A model generated the notes under the pieces. It saw only the letters and a program-made list of their open reading frames with translations. It did not search any database and had not been told where the DNA came from. A stretch of DNA of 64,000 nucleotides from Rhodospirillales bacterium 24-66-33 (GTDB lineage: Bacteria > Pseudomonadota > Alphaproteobacteria > Reyranellales > Reyranellaceae). Below are positions 53,844 to 62,515 of this stretch, in pieces (positions within the stretch are counted from its first letter, which is position 1; each line of letters opens with the position of its first letter). Both the position numbers and the translations under genes were made by a program. The stretch is taken from NCBI GenBank assembly GCA_002281855.1, contig NCHQ01000032.1, positions 23,039-87,038 on the forward strand. The letters run 5' to 3'.

Positions 53844-54197
53844 TCATGACATTTGCCAGAACCATCCGAAGGTGAGCTCTCCAACCAGCCACATTGGTGC
53901 GACCGCGAAGAGCCCTGGCACGAGCGCGAGCCAGGGAAATCGTGTCTTCTGCCATACGTGCAGGCCGCTATAGGCGATGACCGGGAGAACGACCCACAGC
54001 AGGCCACAGGCGACGAAGAGGCGAAGAAATGCTGTCTCCGGCGGTGAGGCCGTGCTGCTGAGCAGCACGATCGCAGCCACCGGTATGGACGCGACGCCAG
54101 CCAGGATGATCCAAGCGAAGAAGATCGTCGAAAAGATCCACGTCCCCCATTGCCGTACCCTTATGTTCACGTCCAACCTCGATGGCCTGCGAGACAT
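53844..54197 (-). CDS. Small membrane protein, tandem paralogue 2
   Basis: A 117-residue protein with three membrane segments, similar end to end to the neighbouring 53456-53767 gene. Its extra N-terminus (MSRRPSRLDVNIRVRQW) is basic, so the N-terminus probably faces the cytoplasm. Function unknown. It is separated from its paralogue by 76 bases and probably shares its transcript. Confidence 0.6.
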   Translation of the reverse strand: MSRRPSRLDVNIRVRQWGTWIFSTIFFAWIILAGVASIPVAAIVLLSSTASPPETAFLRLFVACGLLWVVLPVIAYSGLHVWQKTRFPWLALVPGLFAVAPMWLVGELTFGWFWQMS

Positions 54198-54720
54198 GGA
54201 CTCTACCGCCGACAGAACGAGATTGCATTGCTAAGCCACCTTTCTCCCAATGGGGACGACCGGCATCAGAGACTGGTCAATGTCCGGCATCCACACGGCA
54301 GGCCGCGCCTTGCACTCACATTCTCTGTTGATCGCTGCTGACCTGTTGCTCTTCAAGATCTTCTTCAGCGTCCTTGCCTGGATCGGCCGGGTGGCGAGCG
54401 GGTCGCCGACTCTTCTCGACCGCCAAGGTGATCCCAAAGGGCTCTCGATCGCGGTTGTCGCGTACCTGGCGCTCATGCTTTGGGCCATGAAAGACTGTCC
54501 GACATGCTTGATCGGATGGCCGAAATGAACGCCGAGCCGAAGAAGCGGTCCGCCAACCTTGAGATCGCGATGTGGCTGGAATTGGCGGCGGACGATGTTG
54601 CGGTACGGTGAGGTGATGATCCTTACGGCCGTTCGATTGCCCTGCGATCAACGGAGGGCGACTGGTCGGGGCGAGACGCTGCTTTGTCGCGGCGCGTTCG
54701 ATGACGCTCAGGACACCACG
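54198..54720. other. Intergenic stretch with a doubtful small reading frame
   Basis: A plus-strand frame at 54250-54528 would encode 92 residues with two hydrophobic stretches (LLIAADLLLFKIFFSVLAWI, LSIAVVAYLALMLWAM). It has no good ribosome site, however, and overlaps an equally open minus-strand frame. I do not call a gene. The rest contains nothing recognisable. Confidence 0.35.
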
Positions 54721-55125
54721 CTAGTGCCTGGGAGGCGGCGGCGAGGCGAGCATGTGGGCGATCTCGGCAACAATCGAATTGTTGTTGTAGGGTTTCGAGA
54801 AGAATCGCGCCCCGGCAGGAAGATGACTCTCTTCCTTTATCTGTTTGCCGGACGCAACGATCAGATGAATGGGCGGCCAGCGGTTTCGTATGTAGTGGGC
54901 GAGCTTCACGCCGTCGATGGTGCCCGGCATCTCGATGTCGGTGAAAACCAGCTTCACGTCCGCGCGCGTCTCGAGGATCGCGATGGCTTCATCCGCATTC
55001 GCTGCGGCGATGCCTTCGTAACCGGCGGTCGCGACGAGGTCGAGGGCACTCATGAGGATCAGGTGATTGTCCTCGACAACCAATATGACGGCGCCGCCTG
55101 TCGGCGCGGATTCGCTCGCAAGCAT
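54721..55125 (-). CDS. Receiver-domain response regulator, partner of the HisKA_2 kinase
   Basis: A 134-residue single receiver: acidic pair in ILVVEDNHLILM, phospho-acceptor in LVFTDIEMPGTIDG, serine in LIVASGKQ and lysine in FFSKPYNNN. There is no output domain. Its ATG at 55125 shares a base with the kinase stop (TGATG), so the two are translated together and form a cognate pair. It resembles receivers that accompany HWE/HisKA_2 kinases in Alphaproteobacteria. Confidence 0.88.
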   Translation of the reverse strand: MLASESAPTGGAVILVVEDNHLILMSALDLVATAGYEGIAAANADEAIAILETRADVKLVFTDIEMPGTIDGVKLAHYIRNRWPPIHLIVASGKQIKEESHLPAGARFFSKPYNNNSIVAEIAHMLASPPPPRH

Positions 55126-56180
55126 CAGAGGCTCCGTGCGGGGCCAGCAGCCGCAAGGTGCGGGTGAACGATCGAAATCGAAGTGCCGGGGTGCGCGTCG
55201 GTGATCTCGACTTCTGCATCGAGGCGCTTTGCAAGAGCTTCGACAATGTTCGTGCCCAGACCCGGCTTGCTGCTTTGGGCGTCGGACGGCATTCCGATCC
55301 CGTTGTCGCTGACCGAAAGCGCCCATCCTGATCCGTGAGACTCATATCTGACGACGATCTTCCCGGCGCCATGTCCCGGGAAAGCGTGTTTGAGGGCGTT
55401 GATCACCAGCTCGGTGACGATCAGGCCAAGGCTGACCGAGATGTCGGCATCCGTCACGCTTTCATCAACGATGGCCTCGATCGAGAGGAGTTCGGGATCG
55501 AGGATCATCGAGGCGGCCAGGCTCTTGCAGAGCTGCACCAGATAGGTGCGAAGCTCGACTTCGGCGCGCTCGGTCGACGCCAGATGCTTCTGTACGGCCG
55601 CGATGGACATCAGCCGGCTGTGAGCATCGTGGGGGTGACCACGCGTCTCGTCCGACTGCACCCTGCGCGCGCTCTGCAGGAGGATGCTGGCGATGATCTG
55701 CAGGCTGTTGGCGATACGGTGCTGGACCTCCTGGAGGAGAATGGCCTTCTCGCGCAGAAGACTGTCCTGGAGCTTTTGACTGGCCCGGGCCTCGGTCACA
55801 TCCGCGATGGCCAGAAGGAGGCGAACCTGCTCCTTGTCGACATAGTCCAATTTCTGGGCGTTGATGACGAGATGCCTCGGCGCCTGTCCGTCGCGTATCA
55901 GATCGAACTCGTAGGCAGCAACGCCCGCGCCGGAAGCCGTGCTTTCAAGCAGGGACGAAAGCTGAGGGGCCGCCCATTCACCACGGCCCAGCCCGGAAAA
56001 TCGACTTCTCGGGACGCTCGCCGGTTCGATCTGAAAGTCGTGGCAAAACGATGCGCTCGCGGCAATGACGTGCAGGTCGCCATCGAGGAGCAACAGAGGC
56101 GTATTCGACGAAGCGATCACGGCAAGCATCAGGCTGAGTGCCGTGGCTTGAGGACCGAGACCGTGCGGCGGCGCCGCCAT
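55125..56180 (-). CDS. Sensor histidine kinase, HisKA_2 type
   Basis: A 351-residue cytoplasmic kinase. A PAS-like N-terminal domain (NTPLLLLDGDLHVIAASASF) is followed by the HisKA_2 phospho-site in LLQEVQHRIANSLQIIASIL, with the histidine after Q. A compact ATPase domain has LIVTELVINALKHAFP and SVSDNGIGMP. The start at 56180 (MAAPPHG) has GGAG 8 bases ahead; a TTG at 56225 would extend it. It may respond to a small ligand or light through the PAS domain, which is not predictable. An operon with the receiver gene. Confidence 0.85.
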   Translation of the reverse strand: MAAPPHGLGPQATALSLMLAVIASSNTPLLLLDGDLHVIAASASFCHDFQIEPASVPRSRFSGLGRGEWAAPQLSSLLESTASGAGVAAYEFDLIRDGQAPRHLVINAQKLDYVDKEQVRLLLAIADVTEARASQKLQDSLLREKAILLQEVQHRIANSLQIIASILLQSARRVQSDETRGHPHDAHSRLMSIAAVQKHLASTERAEVELRTYLVQLCKSLAASMILDPELLSIEAIVDESVTDADISVSLGLIVTELVINALKHAFPGHGAGKIVVRYESHGSGWALSVSDNGIGMPSDAQSSKPGLGTNIVEALAKRLDAEVEITDAHPGTSISIVHPHLAAAGPARSL

Positions 56181-56405
56181 GAGCACAACTCCGTATCGAG
56201 GGTCGCTGTTGGCGGCCAATCCCAAACGATGCCGGATGTTGATTTAACCTACATTAACGCCAGACTCGGAAAATGGCTCCCTGGCCTGCGACTATGACGA
56301 CGGCTGCGCACGGCGCTGAAGGCGAGGCGGAGTCAAGGATCGCTATCTTTCACCGATGACGACCAGCGAAGCGGCTCACGGGCGCGGCTCACGGGACTGC
56401 CCGCG

Positions 56406-56585
56406 TCAGAGCCGACCCAGGCCGGCCCCACCGAGCGCGCCGACGAGCCAGAGAACGAGCAGGATAACGACGATCAGGCCCAGGACGCCGCCGAGCCCGC
56501 GCCCGCCATAACGGTTGTAGCCATAGTAGCCGCCGCCGCCGCCCAGTAGCACGATCAGTAGGATGATGATCAGTATCGTCGACAT
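56406..56585 (-). CDS. DUF3309-like small membrane peptide
   Basis: A 59-residue peptide, MSTILIIILLIVLLGGGGGY then YGYNRYGGRGLGGVLGLIVV, with two hydrophobic segments around a Gly/Tyr loop. This matches the pattern of DUF3309 proteins common in Alphaproteobacteria, whose function is unknown. It starts at ATG 56585 with GAGGA upstream and is divergent from the cytochrome gene. Confidence 0.65.
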   Translation of the reverse strand: MSTILIIILLIVLLGGGGGYYGYNRYGGRGLGGVLGLIVVILLVLWLVGALGGAGLGRL

Positions 56586-56719
56586 CGTGGCGATCCTCGT
56601 TGAGCCGGTCCGTGAAGTCGCCTTGATGCAGATCAAGGAAAAGTCCGGGTGCGGACTTATGAAAGTTCGCGGCGGTAACGCGCGAAGTCTGCAATCGTTG
56701 CACATCCGCGGAGGAAGCC

Positions 56720-57025
56720 ATGAGAAGAGCCCTTGCGTTGGCGTCGCTGCTGATGCCTCTTCCGGCCGCTGCCCAGACCGTCCAGACCGGCAGCGCACTC
56801 GCCGTGCGGTGGTGCACCGCCTGTCACGTCGTGGATGCCGGTCAGCGCCTGGCCTCCGACAGCGCGCCGAGCTTCCGGGCCATCGCCGCGCGGCCCGAGA
56901 CGACGGCGGCAACGCTCGACCGTTACCTCTCCACCGGCCACACGCTCATGCCCGATTTCTCGCTGAGCACCCAGGAGCGCAATGCCCTGGTCACCTACAT
57001 TCTGAGCCTGCGCCAGAAGCCCTGA
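56720..57025 (+). CDS. Small class I cytochrome c
   Basis: A 101-residue periplasmic cytochrome. The signal peptide is cleaved near AAA-Q at about 19. Heme is bound through CTACH, with the distal methionine in HTLMPDFSLS. It is a minimal c-type cytochrome and probably an electron carrier for a dehydrogenase. ATG 56720 follows GAGGAAG. No partner oxidase or dehydrogenase is adjacent; paoABC, 3.5 kb away, is one possible but unproven user. Confidence 0.85.
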   Translation: MRRALALASLLMPLPAAAQTVQTGSALAVRWCTACHVVDAGQRLASDSAPSFRAIAARPETTAATLDRYLSTGHTLMPDFSLSTQERNALVTYILSLRQKP

Positions 57026-57292
57026 CGCGCGGCGACACGCTCGGCGAGAGGGAGCTCGTCACGTCGAGCACCCGCCGAAAGCTTCACTGATGCTTCAAGA
57101 TAAAGAGAGAATTGTGCTCACGGAGCTGATTATCGCAGTGGCGAGGCAAATGGATGGCGGCTTAACAAACAATTGGGTTCGGCCATTGATCCTGTTGACG
57201 CGAAACAACATGACTCTCGCCCGGACTGGTTGCAGGATGCCCGTGGGGGAAATCAAAGGCGACGGGAGCAGATACAAAGGGGGAGTAGCGGT

Positions 57293-57742
57293 ATGGGTGC
57301 CTTGGCGTGGACGATCTACCGGCCGGAACATCTGGTCGTGATTCGCGGCATCGGCGTATTCGACATCTACTTCGCCACGTCGTTCCGGGAGGCCATGCGG
57401 GCAGAAGGTGCTGCCGGCTTTTGCAAGCTGTTCGATCTGAGCCGGGCCGACATTCACCTCAGCAACGAAGATCTGCAGACCATGGTCGCGAGCACGCGCC
57501 TGCGCGGGCCCATTCAATCCGGGCCGATCGCGATGTATCTGGGCAAGACCCCGCCCCCTCTGCTGGTGGACATGGCGATTCTGCTGAGGGAACGCATCGG
57601 GCACCGCCGCCGCGTGCGCCTCTTCACCGACGAAAGCCTCGCGAGACAATGGCTTGCCGCGGAGGGTCCGGCCGTGAATCCTCCCCAGGAGCTTCTTCAA
57701 CTCCCGGCGAGACACACGATGAGCGCCAGCCTGAGGCGGTGA
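57293..57742 (+). CDS. Hypothetical protein, possibly STAS/SpoIIAA-like
   Basis: A 149-residue soluble protein. The start at ATG 57293 has a strong GGGGGAG site. The order of strands and helices (WTIYRPEHLVVIRGIGVFDI, GAAGFCKLFDLSRADIHLSN, RLRGPIQSGPIAMYL) resembles the SpoIIAA/STAS fold, but no phosphorylatable serine motif is obvious and the match is by eye. Unknown function; convergent with the methyltransferase gene. Confidence 0.55.
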   Translation: MGALAWTIYRPEHLVVIRGIGVFDIYFATSFREAMRAEGAAGFCKLFDLSRADIHLSNEDLQTMVASTRLRGPIQSGPIAMYLGKTPPPLLVDMAILLRERIGHRRRVRLFTDESLARQWLAAEGPAVNPPQELLQLPARHTMSASLRR

Positions 57743-57749
57743 CGCGCGC

Positions 57750-58640
57750 TCAGGAAGAGGGCATCTCCATCACGTCGAGCAGGCCCGGCCGCACGCCCAG
57801 CTGCTCGACGAGCTGGTCGAGCTTGCGGCGGGCGACAGGATTGCTCTGCTGGTGACGGGTCGCGAGGATCAGCTCGTTCTTCAGCGTGTGTTCGAGGCCG
57901 GTGAACTCCGTCACCCGCACCTTGTAGCCCCTGGCTTCGAGCACCAGGCCGCGCAGCACGTTGGTGGCATGGGCGCCGAACTCGCGGCGATGCATCGGGT
58001 GGCGCCACAGCTGGTCGATCGGCCCGGGCTTCGTATGCTCGAGCAGCGACGCGACCTCGGCCTGGCAGCAGGGGATCAGCGCCACCACCTTGGCCTCGTG
58101 GCGCAGCGCGAAGCGGATCGCGTCGTCGGTGGCGGTGTCGCAGGCATGCAGCGCCGTCACCATGTCGGCGCGGCCGTTCGGCAGCACCGTGTCGGCGATG
58201 CCGCCGGCCATGAACGACATGCGCTCGAAGCCGCCGTCGCGGGCCAGCGCCTGCGAGCGCTCGACCAGCTCGGCGCGCACGTCGACGCCGACGATCGAGC
58301 CGCGCCCGGCCGGACCGATCACCAGGTCGTAGAGGATGAAGCCGAGATAGGACTTGCCGGTGCCGAGATCGGCGATCACCGGATCAGCTCCCTCGGCGAG
58401 CAGCGTATCGATCGACGGCCGCAGCAGCTGCACCAGATGCAGCACCTGCTTCAGCTTGCGCCGCGTGTCGAGGTTCAGCCCGCCCTCGCGCGTCAGCACG
58501 TGCAGCGCCTTGAGGAGCGTGACCGAACTCTCGCGCGCCGGGCCCGGCCACATCTCCGCCAGCACCTTGCGCGCCGCAATCACGTCGGGCCGTTCGCGGG
58601 CGGAGGAGGGCGGTCGCTTGTGGGAATGCTGCTTCGACAT
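57750..58640 (-). CDS. SAM-dependent methyltransferase-like protein
   Basis: A 296-residue protein. The SAM-binding strand-loop is PVIADLGTGKSYLGFILYDL, the second strand acidic residue lies in GSIVGVDVRAELVERSQ, and the later motif is ADMVTALHACDTATDDAIRF. A cysteine pair in VALIPCCQAEVASL matches the Methyltransf_32-type family. The substrate is unknown. The start at 58640 (MSKQHSH) lacks a clear ribosome site. It is downstream of a run of minus-strand genes of unknown function. Confidence 0.75.
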   Translation of the reverse strand: MSKQHSHKRPPSSARERPDVIAARKVLAEMWPGPARESSVTLLKALHVLTREGGLNLDTRRKLKQVLHLVQLLRPSIDTLLAEGADPVIADLGTGKSYLGFILYDLVIGPAGRGSIVGVDVRAELVERSQALARDGGFERMSFMAGGIADTVLPNGRADMVTALHACDTATDDAIRFALRHEAKVVALIPCCQAEVASLLEHTKPGPIDQLWRHPMHRREFGAHATNVLRGLVLEARGYKVRVTEFTGLEHTLKNELILATRHQQSNPVARRKLDQLVEQLGVRPGLLDVMEMPSS

Positions 58641-58693
58641 CGGGGGAGCTTGTGGGCGAGACCGCAGGCCGCCGCAAGCTCCCCGCTTCGTTT

Positions 58694-59140
58694 CTAGTGC
58701 CGCGCCGGCAGGGGCAGGATCACCGGGACCGGCGGCGGCGGGATCAGGGGCAGGCCGAGACGGTGGTTGAGTTCGGCCACGTCGTCGATCCAGGGCGACA
58801 GGCGGCCCGAGGCGCCGATCGACGGAAAGGGCTCGGTGGTCACCATCTGCCTCACCGTCACCGAGTCCGGCCGCTGCGGGCCCGCGAGGTAGGCGAGGTG
58901 GAAGCGGCGGCCGTCGGTGAGGCTCACGACGCAGTCCTGCGTGCTGAAAGCCAGCGTGCCGAAGGTGCCCGCATGTCGCGTGCGATAGGCCTCGACCTGC
59001 TCCAGATCTTCGAAGGTGAAGCCGTAGGGCTGTTCGGCCGCGAGGTCGAAGGCGCGCCGGATCCCGCTGGCATTCCTCTCGAGCGGATCCCTTGCCCCCA
59101 GGTCCCGGGCATTGGGCAGGCAATCGAAGGCGACGGACAT
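58694..59140 (-). CDS. Hypothetical protein
   Basis: A 148-residue soluble protein, not recognised. Visible features are an RNASGIRRAFDLAAEQPYGF segment, a beta-rich centre and a proline-rich end (LPLIPPPPVPVILPLP). The start at 59140 follows GGGAGAG. It is 10 bases downstream of the gene at 59151-59741 and probably in one transcript with it. Confidence 0.5.
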   Translation of the reverse strand: MSVAFDCLPNARDLGARDPLERNASGIRRAFDLAAEQPYGFTFEDLEQVEAYRTRHAGTFGTLAFSTQDCVVSLTDGRRFHLAYLAGPQRPDSVTVRQMVTTEPFPSIGASGRLSPWIDDVAELNHRLGLPLIPPPPVPVILPLPARH

Positions 59141-59150
59141 GGGCTCTCCC

Positions 59151-59741
59151 TTACAGATGGTGCAGGCCGTGGCAGCAACGCCAGAACCACGACCGGTGTT
59201 CCCGCTCCGCCCATTCGATCATCACGCCTGCATGGTTGCGCGGATCGGCGATGGTGGGGTGGGTCTTTTCGATGATCTTCGCGGCGTTGAAATGCGCGGT
59301 GTAGGAATAGGTGCCGACATGGCGCTCGGCGCGATAATGCGCGACCACCTGGCGGGTCATGCCGGTCAGGCGGCCCCAGGCGAGGATCTCCTCGCGTTCC
59401 GCCGCCCTGCGTTCCCATTCCAGCGCCACTTCCTCGCGCGTGGCGCCCTCGCCGCACTGGACCCGGAGCCGGTGCAGGCGCAGGTCGAGCGCATGTTCGC
59501 GCAGCTTCGCGGCCTGCTCGGGGCAGGTGAAGTAATAGCGGCGGATGGAATTGAACTCGACGCAGCGCGTGTCGTCGAACTGGCGCATCCAGCCGTTCAG
59601 CTCGGCCTGCTCGGTCGCCGTCCAGTAGCCGCGCCGGATGATGGCGGTGGTATGCGGGAAGGCCCGCTCGAGTTCCTCGGACGTATCGCAGCGCACGCGC
59701 ACGGGCGGCGGCGGCGGGGGAGGCAGGCTGTCACCGAGCAT
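59151..59741 (-). CDS. Hypothetical protein with proline-rich N-terminus
   Basis: A 196-residue protein: seven prolines near the N-terminus, then a helical region with scattered cysteines (RVRCDTSEELERAFPHTTAI, YYFTCPEQAAKLREHALDLR) and a histidine/tryptophan-rich C-terminus (HRSWFWRCCHGLHHL). It has no known family. It sits between the unknown gene at 58694 and a CxxC protein at 59753, spaced 10 and 11 bases, so the three look like an operon. Confidence 0.5.
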   Translation of the reverse strand: MLGDSLPPPPPPPVRVRCDTSEELERAFPHTTAIIRRGYWTATEQAELNGWMRQFDDTRCVEFNSIRRYYFTCPEQAAKLREHALDLRLHRLRVQCGEGATREEVALEWERRAAEREEILAWGRLTGMTRQVVAHYRAERHVGTYSYTAHFNAAKIIEKTHPTIADPRNHAGVMIEWAEREHRSWFWRCCHGLHHL

Positions 59742-59752
59742 CGTCGCCTCCC

Positions 59753-59986
59753 TCAGTGATTGCGCACGAAGGAGCGCACGGAGGCCGCCGACAGGAAGCG
59801 CGTCACGCTGAAGGCGCGCGAGCCGCACTTGCCGCAGACCACGCCGGCCTGTTCGAGCGTCCGGCGGTCGCCCGCCACCGCCTTCAGCGCGGCGGCAGTG
59901 ACGACCACACGGCGCACGCAGCGGTCGCATTCGATGCCGACGGGATGGGTCCCTGTGGCGACGTCGTGAAGCGTGAGAGCGGTCAT
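59753..59986 (-). CDS. Small CxxC zinc-ribbon-like protein
   Basis: A 77-residue protein with two cysteine pairs: CDRC near residue 19 and CGKC near residue 51. The rest is short helices (VVVTAAALKAVAGDRRTLEQ). It probably binds zinc through the four cysteines; function unknown. ATG 59986 follows a perfect AAGGAGGT ribosome site, the best in the cluster. First gene of the three-gene run. Confidence 0.65.
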   Translation of the reverse strand: MTALTLHDVATGTHPVGIECDRCVRRVVVTAAALKAVAGDRRTLEQAGVVCGKCGSRAFSVTRFLSAASVRSFVRNH

Positions 59987-60116
59987 CCAGCACCTCCTTG
60001 CGGGACCGACTCGTATGCGAACAAAACAGGAACAACAAGCCACTTAATGCAGGGGCTCGTCGCTGCGAAAACCCGCTAAATGTGGGCTGAAAGCGTTGCT
60101 GGCAGCGACCTTCCGG

Positions 60117-61016
60117 TCACTCCGAACGGCTGCCGATATAGGGGATGATCTGCCGGTCCGGCTGGTCGAAGTCGATCAGGATGCGGCCGGGAATCTTCGC
60201 GATTTCGAGGTTCTTCGTGAAGAAGGCGCGGCTGCCGAAGCGGGGCAGGAACTCGGCCCGCGTCGTCGCCCAGTCGACGAACGCGCAGTAGTGCGCGGCC
60301 GGCAGGGTGCAGGGATCGCGGGCCGGCTCGATCTGGGAAAAGCCCAGCGGGTGCCAGTCGTGATAGAGGCTGCCGATGAAGCGGCTGGCCGGATAGGAGG
60401 CCGGGCCGCAGTTGAACCGGCGGGCTAGTTCGCAGTAGCGCGGGTACTTGTCCTTGAAATCGCTCACGCGGTACGAGGCGATGTCGGTCGATTGCAAGTC
60501 CTTCGCCTCGGCCTCGCTGAGCGCGTTCGCGCCGTCGAGGAATCGCTCGCCGATCGCCTCTCCCTTCTCCTGCTCCACCGCCCGGATGATCTGCAGCAGG
60601 CCGCGCGCATTGGCGGGATAAAGCTCGGTGCGCCGCGGGAAGATGACGGCCGAGACGTGCTGGCCCTCGGTCAATCGCAGCCCGTTCTTCTCCAGAGCCT
60701 GCCTGGCCGTATAGCCCGCCATCTCCTCGTAGCTCGCGACGAACGAATAGAGCTGGTCCGGCGGCCCGAGCCGCGTCAGCCGGTCGATCGCCAGCCAGGG
60801 CTCCTTCTGCGGATCGAAGGCGACCAGGCGGATGAGATGGCCGACGGGGCGGTTGCTCTCCAGGTCCGCCCAGGCCTGCGCGGCACTCATGCGCTCGAAC
60901 GAAGGCGGCGCGGGGCGAGGCGGGGCGAGGCCGATCGCCGCGGCGGCGAGGATCACGCCGGCGGCCAGGCTTGCGAACAGGGCGCTCCTGAGGAGCCGTG
61001 TCGAAGAGATCTTCAT
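60117..61016 (-). CDS. Hypothetical membrane-anchored protein
   Basis: A 299-residue protein with one N-terminal membrane segment (LLRSALFASLAAGVILAAAA) that may be an anchor or signal peptide, then a large soluble domain. No family recognised; visible blocks are PVGHLIRLVAFDPQKEPWLA and RPGRILIDFDQPDRQIIPYI-like (IPGRILIDFDQ). Probably periplasmic. Divergent from ycjX; 130 bases from the CxxC gene, so perhaps in its own transcript. Confidence 0.55.
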   Translation of the reverse strand: MKISSTRLLRSALFASLAAGVILAAAAIGLAPPRPAPPSFERMSAAQAWADLESNRPVGHLIRLVAFDPQKEPWLAIDRLTRLGPPDQLYSFVASYEEMAGYTARQALEKNGLRLTEGQHVSAVIFPRRTELYPANARGLLQIIRAVEQEKGEAIGERFLDGANALSEAEAKDLQSTDIASYRVSDFKDKYPRYCELARRFNCGPASYPASRFIGSLYHDWHPLGFSQIEPARDPCTLPAAHYCAFVDWATTRAEFLPRFGSRAFFTKNLEIAKIPGRILIDFDQPDRQIIPYIGSRSE

Positions 61017-61087
61017 TCAACCTTCTTTATGACCTCCCTTTCCGCCTTGCCATCTTTCGGACGCGGTGACACCCCACATCGACAGTC

Positions 61088-62515
61088 ATGCTTCGAGGCG
61101 ACGATCTGGTGACACCCTTCTCCCGTCTTAGAACCGCGGCCGGCTCCACGCTGGATGGCATCGCGGCCGCGTTCGATGCCTCGCCGCTGTCGCAGCGGCG
61201 GCATCGCATCGCCGTGACCGGGCTGCAGCGCTCGGGCAAGACCGTGTTCATCACCGCCTTCGCCCATGCGCTGCGCACGGCGGCGCAGGCCCCGATGGCG
61301 TCCTTCCCGTTCTTTCCCTGGCGCACGCATGTACGAGACGTCGAGCTGCTGGAGATTCCCGGCGTCCCGCGCTTTCCCTTCGAGGAGCGGCTGGACCAGC
61401 TCCTGTCCGAGCAACCGACCTGGCCGGCGCCGACCACCGGCCTCAGCGGGCTGAGGGTGCGCATCCGGCATGGCGATGTCGGGCTGCTGCGCTCGGCCCT
61501 CTCGTCCAACGCCACCACCGATCTCGATCTCATCGACTATCCCGGCGAATGGCTTTTGGACCTGCCGATGCTGACCCAGTCGTTCCGCGACTGGTCGCTG
61601 CAGATGGAGGAGCTGGCCAACAGCGCCGGCCGGCACGATCTCGCGACGCCGTGGCTCGACGCGGTGCACGCGCTCGATCCGGGAGCGCCGGAGAACCAGC
61701 CGGAACTGGCGCGCATCGGGACCCTCTACCGCGACTATCTGCTGCGCTGCCGGCAGGAGCGCAGCCTGTGCTTCGTGCAGCCCGGACGCTTCGCCCTGGC
61801 CGACGAAACGGTCGATCCCGCCGCCTTGTTCTTCCCGCTCTCGTCCGTGCGCTCGGGCCTGCTCTCGGCCAAACGCGGCACGATGGGCGCGGCGCTGCTG
61901 CGGCGCCATGCCGACTATCTGAAGCGCGTCCGGCAGTTCTACGGCGAGGTCTTCGGCCGCCTCGGCAAGCAGGTGCTGCTGGTCGATCTGCTCTCCGCGC
62001 TGCAGCAGGGCCACGAGGCCTTCGCCGACTTAGGGTTGGCCATCCGCAGCATCAGCGACGCCTTCGACGAGCTGCGGCATCCGTTGCTGCGCCTGCTGCC
62101 AATCGCCCGGGTCGACCGGCTGGCGCTGGCCGCGACCAAGGCCGACCATGTCACCGCCGACCAGCACGCCAACCTGGTCAACCTGCTGCGCGACATCGTG
62201 GGCGAGCCGTTCCTGCAGGCGACGGCGCGGCAGTCGGGCCTGATGGCCGTGGCCTCGGTGAAGGCGACGACCGATCTCAAGCTCAAGGTGAACGGGCTGG
62301 CGACGCCGTTCCTGCGCGGCATCCCCGCCGGCCGCGACGAGGTGCTCGACCTCCAGCCCGGCGTGATCCCCGGCACCATTCCCACCGCCGACCAGTGGGG
62401 CGAGCTGGGCTTCAACATCCGCCGCTTCGAGCCGCCGCCGCTGGGGCCCGCCTTCCGCGACCGGCCGCTGCCGCACGTCAATCTCGACAAGGTCCTCCAG
62501 TTCCTCCTCGCGTGA
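61088..62515 (+). CDS. ycjX: YcjX-like P-loop protein
   Basis: A 475-residue protein with a Walker A motif GLQRSGKT (residues 45-52) and the YcjX layout: FFPWRTHVRDVELLEIPGVP and TDLDLIDYPGEWLLDLPMLT, in the position of a switch region. YcjX proteins are GTPase-like, tied in E. coli to the phage-shock and envelope-stress regulon. It overlaps the ycjF-like gene (GTGA at 62512), so the two are coupled, as in other bacteria. Confidence 0.85.
   Translation: MLRGDDLVTPFSRLRTAAGSTLDGIAAAFDASPLSQRRHRIAVTGLQRSGKTVFITAFAHALRTAAQAPMASFPFFPWRTHVRDVELLEIPGVPRFPFEERLDQLLSEQPTWPAPTTGLSGLRVRIRHGDVGLLRSALSSNATTDLDLIDYPGEWLLDLPMLTQSFRDWSLQMEELANSAGRHDLATPWLDAVHALDPGAPENQPELARIGTLYRDYLLRCRQERSLCFVQPGRFALADETVDPAALFFPLSSVRSGLLSAKRGTMGAALLRRHADYLKRVRQFYGEVFGRLGKQVLLVDLLSALQQGHEAFADLGLAIRSISDAFDELRHPLLRLLPIARVDRLALAATKADHVTADQHANLVNLLRDIVGEPFLQATARQSGLMAVASVKATTDLKLKVNGLATPFLRGIPAGRDEVLDLQPGVIPGTIPTADQWGELGFNIRRFEPPPLGPAFRDRPLPHVNLDKVLQFLLA

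Noticed and set aside
57090..57341. Small plus-strand frame between the cytochrome gene and the STAS-like gene
   Set aside because: It overlaps the well-supported start at 57293, lacks a ribosome site and resembles nothing known.
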